This document shows, piece by piece, positions 34,901-46,900 of a stretch of 51,128 bases of DNA (within the stretch, counting starts at the first letter, position 1; each line of letters starts with the position of its first letter). A model generated the notes under the pieces. It worked only from the letters and a program-made list of their open reading frames with translations, had not been told where the DNA came from and ran no database searches. Origin of the DNA: Saccoglossus kowalevskii (Eukaryota; Hemichordata; Enteropneusta; Harrimaniidae); assembly GCF_000003605.2 (NCBI RefSeq), contig NW_003119429.1, forward strand, positions 268,058-319,185, in the 5' to 3' direction. Made by a program: the position numbers and the translations under genes.

Positions 34901-37900
34901 ACTATTCTTGAAAAAATATAGTCAACAAATTTATTGTTTTCCCATCAGGCAGGGTAAGTTTGATAATTGTAGAACTATTTTGACTAATGAGTCTCTTGGA
35001 ATATTAATATTTTGCTTATTACATCAGGATTATTTTGAAGCTGGGGCTGATATTGGTGCTACAAATTCATTTAGCAGTACAAGTATAGCCCAGGCAGACT
35101 ATGGTCTGGAACATATTGTAAGTTACATCACACTTTTAAAGTTTCTCAAGATATCACTATATACCGGTATTTCTGATATTTCTCACAATCCCTGTAATCT
35201 GTGTGAACAATACATTCTTTAACCAAAATGTTACTGCGAACATTATATGTGTACTGTTTTAAAACAGTTTATTTTCAATGGCATTTAATTTCACTATTTT
35301 GATATTTTCAACAATATCCCTGAATTTCAAGTTCACAAACAATGGGGAACAATGAGTTCTATTATTCAACATGTTCATGTGGATTTAATTTAGCAGATTT
35401 GACTTAATAACGAAAATAGCCAAATTAAAAACCATTCAACAGTCCAATGGATATTTCTGATAATTCTCACAATTCCTGTGATCTGTGTGAACAATGTATT
35501 TCTTTACTGGGAGCCTAGTATTTAATATTGATAATCACCAACACTGTTGATGCACACTCTGACCTATTCGATATTGGTCACTTGCAATTTAAATATTTTA
35601 GTTTTTTAAAAGAAATTCTTACCAACTTCAATTGTTTGTGAATTGCTTAGTAAAATCCTAGTAAAGATTGACTCGTTGAAACTCAGAGCAAGTTCTGGTA
35701 GGAAAGTACCGGTATGTTGAATGCTAGAAAACATCTGCAAAAAAAGATGATGTACCATGCAGCTGTAAATGTACATAGCATATGAACCACTAGATTATAT
35801 TTTATGACCCGATTATGTAAATGTGCTCATATCATTCAGTTTATGGAAATAACTGAGATATCATTTTTTATACAGGCCTACAGAATGAGCAGGTGTTCAG
35901 CTGAAATACTAAGAAGATCAGCGGATGAAGTTACGGCTAAAACTGGAAAGCAGCGCTTTGTAGCAGGTGGTCTAGGACCAACAAATAGAACGTTGTCAAT
36001 ATCCCCATCAGTAGAAAAACCAGAGTACAGAAATATCAGTAAGTTTACTGTTAGCTGTGATAATTCACCTTTCCACAGAGCCGGACAACATGTGCCGAAA
36101 AATACTTGATCTCGGTCTTGTTGAATGCTCGGGACCGAAACTCTGCATGTGTCGAGATTTGCTGCCTGAAAGCTCGCACAAACCAAAATCATGCCCTTGA
36201 TGGTATATTTAAAAGAACATGTACTGATTCATACTAGTATGACATGACGGAAGGAAGTGCAGCTAGATATGGTTGGATGCTGTAGTAAGAAGAAATGAAT
36301 GAAATGAATGCAAGCCTTGTTTTCTTGCATTGCTAAATCAACATGAAAAAATAATCTAATCTTCTTGGATATAATTTCAATATAATAATTTTTATTATCA
36401 TCATATGCATGTTGTTTTCCATGTTTGGGTCAAATAACAGATCTAAGAATGAGGGCATGATTTCGGCATGAGTCGAGTGGGTCCCGACTAACGTGAATGC
36501 AACTGCTGTAATCCTTATGCAAACACAGATGATTAGAAATGTTGGCATGTGCCGAGATCCCATTACGTGAACGTAGCAATGATCCAGCATACAATAAAAA
36601 TAGTACTTCTATTTGGGGATGCACTTCTAATAGTGCAAATATGGTGCCTTTCATTGATTGTATGCTTCTAATAGCATAAATATGGTCCTATACCTGCAGA
36701 GCTTCTCTATATTTCATTAATAACCCATTCCATCTAATAAATCTATCCCAGTGCCATTATATATACTAAGGTAGTACATGTAGTGTCATGTCAAAGGTCA
36801 AGTGTCATGTCTTGTTATTTGTCTGTTATCAGCATTTGATGAGATGGCCGATGCATATGCCGAACAGGTCCGAGGATTTATTGATGGAGGTGTGGATATC
36901 TTGTTAGTTGAAACAATATTTGATACGTTGAATGCCAAAGCTGCCTTGTATGCCATACAGAAGCTATTTGATAAAGAATACAAACCTCTGCCTGTATTTG
37001 TAAGTTATCACCTTGATTTTTTTTTATTATTGTGACCACAGTTTTCATTTCAGCATAATAAAATTGAGTTTAATTTTCTTGTAAAAGAAGAAATATATAT
37101 TTATAATTTAATTTTACCAGATTTGATATTGTAGGATTACTTGCCAAATTTCAGTGCATTTAGCAAATTACAACACAGCTAATAATTGAGCCTATACAGT
37201 ATTGGCCACACCTTCTTTGCTGCAACTAACATGGTGAAGTTTCAGAAAATGAATCATATTACTGTAGAATACTTTATTTTCGCTTGGAATTAATTTTCGC
37301 TTATAGGAACGATTCAGTGAAAATAAAATCCAGCGATTAAACCATTTTTTTCTATATTTTACATTCAACTTTTCAAAAATCAGTGAAAATAAAATCCATA
37401 CAAAACACCTTTCAGTCTTTTCAGTGAAAATTAATTAAAGTATTTATAGTAATCATTCAGCAATCAACCATGGAAGAATATTAATTTAATTAATGCATTT
37501 CTGGTTCTTTATAATCAAGGTGTCTGGTACAATTGTAGACAAGAGTGGAAGGACGTTGTCAGGTCAAACTACTGAAGCATTTGTTATTAGCGTATCTCAC
37601 GTGAAGCCGCTAAGTGTCGGATTAAATTGTGCGTTGGGTGCTACTGAAATGAGACCTTTCATCGAAGCGATTGGAGATGCTACAACTTCCTATGTTATAT
37701 GCTATCCCAATGCTGGTGAGTTATCTATATCAATGATTGTAATGGACTAACCTTTTTACATTCATTCATAATAATTGATATTTTTTTAGTGTATAGTTTT
37801 CCCACAGGATGATTGATTTTTCGTTTTTCTTATGTAAGCTTTACCTTCTAGATCAGCAAACGCATTCTATATCTGTTAGGGGAGAGTAGGAAATCAAATG

Positions 37901-40900
37901 GGAGGTTCACCGCGGTAATCACCGCGGCTCTACGCGGTACACCGGGGAGAGCCGCAGACTGCTTATATTTAGGGGTCTCTACCGCGGTGGCTACCGGTAC
38001 TGGTTGCAACCACGGTCGTAGGAAATATGTGAAATACGTTCTTAACAGTTTCCTTTGTGATTCCAAATAGCTGTTTTTAAATCGAGTAGGTTACGAGCAT
38101 TGTTGGCATGGAAATACTAAGCATATGGTAATATAATCGGCCCACATATTTTATTAATATAAAAATCCATAAGTCCAATGCTGTATACGAATTGTTGCTG
38201 CGTGAAACAATGTTGTATTTTATGCATGTATTTATCACCAATTCCAAGAGTAAAAGTCGTAACTTTCGAAGGTACAAGTATTATGACTTGTCCATACATT
38301 TCACTTATGTTTGTTACACTTGAATGAAGTCTACTACATGAGAAGACTGTTATTTATGAAGTTTTAAATAGCTGAGCTTTCCTGATTCGAGCCTCTTGTT
38401 GATTTGACAACGGTGGGTATCATTAATGTTTATTCTTTGCCAGTATCGCTTCCAGACAAAAAAATCAAGATCGATAAACAAGAAATGGACGAACTAAAAT
38501 GTCTTCTGTGTTTCACGTGCGACACGATTATTAAAATAAAAACAGAGTTAAGCGATCATGTACGTTCTATAAATCTAACCTTGCACACATAATCTTGTAT
38601 TGATGTGTTTTTTGGGGGGTCAAAAACGACGTTGCCTTTCAATTAACTCTTTGCGTTCATGGTATTTGTGAGAGTTTATCGATTTTTTGAACAAATGTTA
38701 AGTAACTGTATCGTTTTGCGTCAAACTGGGTGGCCCGAATTTAAATGTCAGTGCGTGAACTTATTGAGGTCATTGTTCATTGCTGCACGAAATTCAAACA
38801 CGTGGGGGTTATTAAAGTTCAGTCGAAATGTACGTGAATAATGCGATCGAAGTGCGCTGTGAATTTATTATAGAAAAAGTTAACATTACGCATGATATTG
38901 TATGTTATTGTATGGTTAATATTACATATTCACTTTAATAGCCCGGGTTAGTGTCACAACAATAATAAAAATAACTTAGTTTGCGTAATTATTATAAAAG
39001 CAATACATTGCAAAGTTGAAATATTTAGAGCCCGTGCAATACTGTAAACATATTTGCGTTATTAGAAAAGCAGCACACTAAGTAAATGATGTTGAAATAT
39101 TCAAAGCCAATACAGAGTTGGATACAAGTTGTGTTATTACAGTACCGCCGGATATAATAACAATTTTACGACGCGCGGACCAAGAAAGAAAAGGGTTGCT
39201 AAGGTAACGTGCCAGTTCAGTGCGTGACTTGGGGTCAAACTTCAGTCATCACACACTTGATGTCAGCATCGCCGCGTAGGAAGTTTCGCAACGTACTTGA
39301 AGTTCAATTGTGCCCCAAAATGATGTCGACGATCACTCAATTGTCGCAGCGCATGTTGTACCAAGTCCATGATACACCCTGTTTCGACTTTGGCTTGCTT
39401 TTCCTTCTTAGTGCATGTATTAAAACACTTTGAATTTATACTTATGCGTGATTATATTTGGTCTACATTAATCTTTCTAAACATTTTCTGAGACCATGCA
39501 TGATATATATTCACAAAATAATGCGATCATATTTTACATTATGTTGATCTCTACGTCTTTCTGGATAGTTTTGTGATTTTATTCCAAGGCTCAGGCAAAT
39601 AAAATAATGTCAACTATTATAGACTAGTTTCCTAGCTTTTGGCTCAGCTAAATTGGTTTAATTGTTCATTAGAACTTTGTGATCCTTTTAATTTCCCAGT
39701 TCTTTGTGTTCATTAATGGTCTTGACAATAAGTGTGAATTGCTGTGCGAGCCCACCGCGGACGACCGCGGTCTGCCGGCGTCAAGGAATCTATGCATAAA
39801 TTTGCATAAAATGCGGTCGACCGGCGAGCACCCACCACCGCCGCGGTAATGACCGCGGTGCACCGCCCGTTTAATTTCCTACTCTCCCCTTAATCATAGT
39901 ATTAATAAATACACCAATGAGTGTGGGTTTCACACACCACTTTGCAAGCCCTTGGTTAGGTTCAACAAAGCACTTGATGATTGTCATTCTCTGTTACTCA
40001 CACAGGTTTACCAAATACTTTCGGTGGTTACGATGAGACGCCTGAAGTAACGGCTTCGCATTTAAAGGCGTTTGCCAAAGATGGTTTAGTTAATATTGTG
40101 GGTGGTTGCTGTGGGACTACGCCAGCTCATATCAAGGCCATCGCTGAAGCTGTGAAGTCTTACAAACCTAGGGTGCCTCCAAAACAATACCTAGAAGATC
40201 ATTTATTGCTGTCAGGTAAATAATGAAAGGTTGATCACATGACCATATTGATAGGTCTAAATGTCAGAAAAGTAACACTCGTGTTTATTTAGTACTGCGT
40301 AATACAATATAAAACTCATCCAAGTCTTTTTCAGCATAACAACATTAGACTTGCTGTACATATGTTGACAGATGTATAATAGTACCTGATAATATTGCAT
40401 ATTTGTATTGTTGTCTTTTTCAGGGCTTGAATCTGCTAAAGTCGGACCACAGTCATTGTTTGTTAACATTGGCGAGCGTTGTAATGTAGCTGGATCTAAA
40501 AGGTTTGCCAGGTTGATCAAAGACGGCAAGTTTGAAGTATGTATCTCTCTTGCTTAGTTGTTGTATGTCGCTGTATTTCTCTGTGTTAAACGTTTTTTAT
40601 AATAGTCCAATAATAAACATTTTTCTCAAGGTTATCACTATTTAAAAAGTATTCTCAAGAAAATGCAGTTTATGGCATTTTGTGTTTTACTGCTATAAAT
40701 GTTTGTAGTTTGATGATTTAATAATAATGACAGGAAATTCAAGTGAAATCCACCAAATGTCCTAAAAACCCAGGAATATTGTTACTGCTAAAAATGTTGC
40801 AATTTTCAGACTGGCAAATTTTACAAAATATTTTTTGTTATGCAAATTCAAACTAATACTATTTTTTTTTTTTTTTAAGGATGCATTATCGGTTGCAAAG

Positions 40901-43900
40901 TTACAAGTTGAAATGGGTGCTCAGATTCTTGATATAAATATGGATGAGGGAATGCTTGACGGTGAAAAGTGCATGACTAAGTTTGTTAATTTGATTGCGT
41001 CAGAACCAGAAATATCAAAGGTAAGAATGGTATAGGTTGGTAATATGTGTGACTTTTTAGACAGGGGAGAAATGAGATACAAATGTATTAAAAGTGCTGT
41101 TTTCTCAAAGAAATGTTGAGAGATTATATTAGGCCAAAAAAAAATTGTTTTGTTGCGCTCAGCGGCCGACCGGAAAAGATGAAATATCGGGTCGCGTTTT
41201 TTTTGTTTTTTTTTAATAGGCTCAAATATTAAAAACTCACCATTTTAAGCAGTAAATTTGTGTTTCCTCTAAAAATTAACGATCCCGGACCATTGTTTGG
41301 TCCTCAGGATCCCCCGGGGAATAAGTGGCGACTTTAAACCTAGGGTTGATCTGTATTTAAATACAAAATACTGTGTTTAATATCTAGCATGCGTTTGATT
41401 GATTCCCATAATCTCGGCTATTTACGATACCCTTAGTTTTCACGAGTTTAAAAAAAAATCTTACCGACCGACCCAATTTTTTTTTTTTTTGTTTGGCCTT
41501 AAGTTAATAATGTGATGAACAACAGTTGTCCAATACCATATATGCTATATTAGTAGCACATGCACTTTAATGTAAAATACTTTATTTTTGCTAGAATTTA
41601 TTTTTTGCTGGAGAAAGGATTTTTCTTCCCCAAAATATGTCCACATGAACCCAAACGAATTGTCAAATCATTCAAATTCCTAGCAGTGAACATCTTACAT
41701 GTACAGTATTATAAAATTGAGTAAATACCATGCTGATTTGCAACCACCCTAGAAAAAATCTTATTGTCCATCAAAAAATGGTAATTTTCTTTTATTATTA
41801 GCCCATATATTAAGGCAACAATGATCAAAACTGGGTACCCTATCAACTAAAATATTTAAGCTCGAAAGAATTGCTATTGGAAAAGGATTTAATACGTTCA
41901 CTGAAATATCCCACTATGATTTTGTTTTAGGTTCCCCTATGCATTGATTCTTCCAAGTTTCATGTCATTGAGGCCGGGCTGAAATGTACACAGGGCAAGT
42001 GTATTGTGAATAGTATCAGCCTCAAAGAGGGTGAAGATGACTTCATAGAAAAGGCTATGGTTGTTAAAAAACATGGTGCTGCTGTTGTTGTCATGGCGTT
42101 TGATGAACAGGGACAGGTGAGTAACTTGTATAGGTGGTCTGTGGTCTCTCGCAAATGTGGGTCTGTTTCCCGTAATACACTTTAATATAACTGCATATTG
42201 CAGTGTATATTGTGTCCTTGAGGCTGAGAATCGCTAACACAGATGCTTAAAGCCCACAATCCTAGAGCATATGTTACAGGATACGTTCTTGTGATTTGGC
42301 ACCAGCTGTTACGCTGCTTGTGTACAAATTGTACAAGTGTAATAACATGTGCAGTCAACGATTGATAAATAATCGTAAACATTAATGAATAAATATCTTT
42401 CATTATGCATGGCTGATTTGTAATGCTGACTACTACAAGTTGGCTCCACTGGCAATGGAACAATGCAGAGATTTTCTATTGCCATTTGATTTACTTGTCA
42501 TGCTAATTTCAATCACTAAACATTTTCAATTTGAGACAAGTGAACGTTGACAATATTTTTAGTCCCTTGTAGAAGTTCAGTTTAAAATTTACAATACTAG
42601 CATCCATCAACCGATGTTTTGCCAAGTCTTATTAATTAAGACTCCCTATGTTTAATGCTCTTCAATTGTGTGCCAATATGTAGAATATTTGCCTTTCAAA
42701 ACTACCAAAATATTAGTTTTTCAAAGCGAGTAAAATTTAGCCATATTAAGGGTTTTTTTTCTTCATTTAATCAATTTGTCCTCTCATAAAATAATTGATT
42801 TTATTCCAGGCCGTGGACGTTGACAGAAAAGTTGAGATTTGTACAAGATCATATGATGTTCTTGTGAATAAAGTTGGTTTTAATCCCAATGATATTATAT
42901 TTGATCCGAATATATTAACCATTGGTACAGGTATCGAAGAACACAACGTATATGCTATTAATTTTTTAGAAACTATCAAAGTGATTAAGGTGAGAATTAA
43001 ATTGTGTTTTAGGATCAACATTGCATGAATTAACAGAATCTTGATTTATCAAAAGTGTGAGAATGTACTTTATTCTAAATTGCAGTATAACTACATCTTG
43101 ATTTAGCTATATGCTAAAATAACATGCAAGAATGTTTTACATTATTTTGGGGCTGAATTTTAATTGCCATTTATCGAATTATTTGACAACAAATAGAAAG
43201 TCACATTTTTGTCTCCCCTTAATAGCAAACTCTACCTGGAGCGAGAATCAGCGGTGGTCTGTCCAACTTATCATTTGCATTCCGAGGTATGGATGCCTTG
43301 AGAGAGGCGATGCACAGTGTCTTCTTATACCATGCTATAAAGGTGAGCAACCACTGTTCCTCTAAACACTTCATCTTCTGAAAGTCTTCACGAATACACG
43401 TAGCAAAAATCAATGGATGAAAAATTAGGACATGTGTTAATATGGTTTGCAAATGTATAGAACAAGTGGCTTGAAGATCAGGTTAAATGTACACAATTTT
43501 GATAAAAACAACATTCATAAGGTGTTTTATATTCCATCAAATTTTGAATTTACATCCATGTAACAAATTACTGAGTAGTTTTGGTGCAATAATTTTCAGT
43601 AACTTTTCAAATCCTAAATATTTTGATATTTGTTTTGCAGGCTGGTATGGACATGGGTATTGTCAATGCTGGTAACCTTCCTGTCTACGATGATATTGAA
43701 CCTAGTTTATTGAAATTGTGTGAAGACTTGATATGGAATAAAGATCCAGATGCAACAGAGAAATTATTAGAATATGCTCAGGTTTGTATTTTGATTTTTA
43801 GTCCCCGCTCGGAGTCATATTTCAGAGTTCGTTGGACCGATTCCGTTCATTCTTTGCATGTGCCTAGTACCTTATGTTTTCATTCAAACTTGGTACATAG

Positions 43901-46900
43901 ATTATTCATGTTAGGATACATGCCCAGGACAATTTCTTTCGCAATTTGATAAAAGATGGCCGACTTGCAGGCATCTTGTTTTTTTTTTAAATGTGGACAT
44001 GCTTTGTCAGTTTGACATTGCTATTAAGTCTTACCTGGATTCCTCTCATTCCCAAAAAAATATTGTCAAATTAACCAAAATATTTTTTGAGATTAACAAA
44101 AACCAGAAGTTGATTTAGTAGTTGTCTCATTCCAAATGTTGAGTTGATTGTCGTCAAGTCTCATTCCTGAATATAAGCCAGAAAACATAAGTGTGCTATA
44201 GTGAAATCTCTACATCTACTTTTTATTCACACTGTTCTTATGTTTGTTTCTTTTCCAGTCAATGAAGAAAGGTACAAAGAAGATTGTGGACATGGATAAA
44301 TGGAGAGAAGAGGATGTTGAATCGAGATTAGAACATGCTCTCATCAAGGTGATTGTGTCAGTTTATGTGTTTGAAAAAGTATTTAAGCATAATTTGCAGA
44401 CTTACAATCTCACTCACTTACAAAATACAGGTATCCTCGGGGGCGGACATCCGGGCATTTTCACCGCCTGGCAACCCGCGGCGGTGAAAACAAAGGCCCA
44501 AAACTCACAGAAAACGGTACTTTGGGATGATTGTTGAGACTCCCCTGAACAGTGTAACAAGATTAGCCCTACGTGTGTAACATATATAAATTTGGTTGTT
44601 CGGGATTACTTCAAAGTTGAGTTTGTGTTGTTTTCTCGAATTTTCACCGGCTCGACTGGCGTTCCACAGCAGCGTGCACAGAGCCCATAGAAATGCATGG
44701 TACAATGGTGCGCGTCTTAGCAACGTGGAACGTCTGTGACGTAGCTCCGCCCCCGAGGATAACAACAACTCCTCTCCAGATCTATGCTTTTAATTTCTTC
44801 TTCCAAAACATTAATGAATATAAAACCTTTTACAAACTCTGAAGACACCAATCTGCTGATTATGTTAGAAATTATCTTTCAAGTCTTAGTTTTAACATGA
44901 ACTTTCTGTGCATCTCCAGGGAATTGATAAGTACGTTATCGAGGATACGGAAGAAGCCCGCCAAAATAATATACGATATCCTAGACCGTTGAACGTCATT
45001 GAGGGGCCATTAATGAAGGTAATTTACATAAAATGTTCTTGTAGTTTTTTCTTTGGTAAATAATATTGAACTTGCAATGTGTTTAAATACAAATTGAACA
45101 TGAGACAAATCGTTGCCTTGACTACGTGTAATTCTGTCTACTTCATTGCAGGGTATGAGTATAGTTGGTGATTTGTTCGGGGCAGGCAAAATGTTTTTGC
45201 CGCAAGTTATTAAGTCAGCAAGAGTTATGAAGAAATCAGTCGGCCATCTTATACCATATATGGAGAAAGAGAAGGAAGAAATGCTGGCAACAATGCAGAT
45301 AGACGATCCTAGCGCTGTTCTGGTAAATACTGTTTTAATTTCGAGTGAAAATTTTGAAATTGTGTAGCAGTGAAAATTTGGTTCTGAAGACAATGTATTG
45401 TAAATAAAATCACAAAGATTGCTTGCCATGGAAATTAAACTGTTTGGTCAGATTTTCATAATCACCTTTATTAAAAATGCTTTTCTAATAGGGCAAATAT
45501 GGTATAAGTTTACTTTAAAGGTGGTGGTCATCGTGCCACACATATGTGGTATTTGTATTCTATATAAACAAAAAATGGTAATTATTGCGCAGATCAAATT
45601 GCACAGAAAATGATACACTACCAAAGTTAAAACTCTTTGAGAGCCAAATTCAATTTCAGGCACCATTCAGAAAATAGTTCCATTTAAAGTCTGCTCTATT
45701 CCACATAAAATGTTGTGAAAATTTCAAATATTTCGATCAAAAGCTAGAAGTAATGTAGTATTTTATCTGTTTGGTTCAAAATTAAGATTGAAATTGGTGA
45801 AAATTCCAGAATGATGAACAAGTTTTTAGCAAAAATAAAAATTGGCACTGAAAGGGTAATTCCTGGCTGGTATGATTAGAACATGCATACCATGACACTT
45901 TGAAGTCATATTTTTTTATTCATAATATACTTGTTAGAAAATATGAGCAAAACGACGTGTTTAGCCGATTTGTGCATCTAATAGGTATGATATGCGACAA
46001 CGTATTTCTAACATCTTCCCTACTATTGTTTTTTACAGGATCACTACGTAGGGACTGTGGTTATTGCTACTGTTAAGGGAGACGTGCACGATATTGGTAA
46101 AAATATTGTAGCCGTTGTGTTGGGATGTAATAATTTTAGAATTATTGATTTGGGTGTTATGACACCATGTCAGAAAATAATACAAACGGCCATTGAACAG
46201 AAAGCAGGTGAGATTATTTGACTAATAAGGAATTGTAGAAAAATTCATAAAATGTGCAAAATGTTACAGCAAAAAAAGAATTTAATGTGTTAAAAAGCAT
46301 TTAAAACTAAATATGTAGACAAGTTGGTGAGGCATGACATATAAAAAAATCACATTTGGATACAACAAACCGTTAAATAAACCACTAAATCTATGATTTT
46401 CAGATATTATTGGATTATCTGGACTGATCACGCCCTCGCTAGATGAAATGATTCACGTTGCCAAGGAGATGGAGAGACAGGGGATCAAGCTTCCTCTTTT
46501 AATAGGAGGAGCAACGACTTCCAAGACGCATACTGCAGTGAAGATAGCTCCCAGGTATACCTCGCCGGTCATACATGTTTTGGATGCCTCAAAAAGTGTG
46601 GTTGTGGTAAGAAAAAATACATTTTTTATTTATATTTTTCCTTTTGATCACTAGTTTCCTCTTTTTATCACAAATTCACAAAATAGTCTGTTTATAGTCT
46701 TGCACTTTCCTTCAGAAGAATAGGACAAAAATAGCCAAATTCTTTTGAGTTAAAACTCTACTCAAATTCTGCCTGTTGGCACCAAAATTTACAGTTGATT
46801 TCCAGAAATATTGAAGAATATGAGAAAAAAAGTGCAGACAAATTTGGGCGAGAAAGTCTGGTGGTGAAAAGGTTAATGAGTGATTTCTTCTGTTGGCATC

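Larger units (their letters stand above)
34227..35027 (+). other. MTR: MTR intron 2 with a GC-AG splice pair
   Basis: The exon 2 boundary reads AAG|GCAAGT and the acceptor reads ACATCAG|GAT. Only this choice keeps the conserved protein (IYKIHK followed by DYFEAG) in frame. The donor otherwise matches the strong consensus typical of functional GC-AG introns. The intron also carries a TTAA-flanked element and an inverted repeat. Confidence 0.85.
31901..40215 (+). other. MTR: MTR exons 1-7: homocysteine/zinc module
   Basis: Exons are 31,901-31,946, 34,027-34,226, 35,028-35,117, 35,876-36,038, 36,833-36,999, 37,520-37,715 and 40,006-40,215. They encode roughly residues 1-357, the TIM barrel that activates homocysteine. 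[11 protein letters not shown] opens the barrel, VGLNCALGA carries zinc ligand Cys259, and [11 protein letters not shown] carries Cys322-Cys323. One conserved stretch differs: [14 protein letters not shown] replaces the usual GADIIETNTFSSTS, losing the Glu. Exon 2 ends in a GC donor. Confidence 0.95.
40424..44348 (+). other. MTR: MTR exons 8-14: pterin (methyl-THF) module
   Basis: Exons are 40,424-40,536, 40,880-41,020, 41,931-42,116, 42,810-42,989, 43,226-43,342, 43,641-43,781 and 44,259-44,348. [20 protein letters not shown] opens the pterin-binding TIM barrel. [45 protein letters not shown] and [12 protein letters not shown] follow in family order. All these exons begin and end in phase 0 except at the exon 7/8 junction. 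Confidence 0.95.

Noticed and set aside
35878..36192. Minus-strand open frame of 104 codons
   Set aside because: Antisense to MTR exon 4, which has clear family conservation on the plus strand.
36087..36560. Further MITE in MTR intron 4 from repeated CATGTGCCGA and GATCTCGG motifs
   Set aside because: Motifs recur in both orientations, but no consistent ends or target duplication could be defined.
45010..45429. Minus-strand open frame of 139 codons
   Set aside because: Antisense to MTR exon 16 and its flanks; the conserved protein is on the plus strand.
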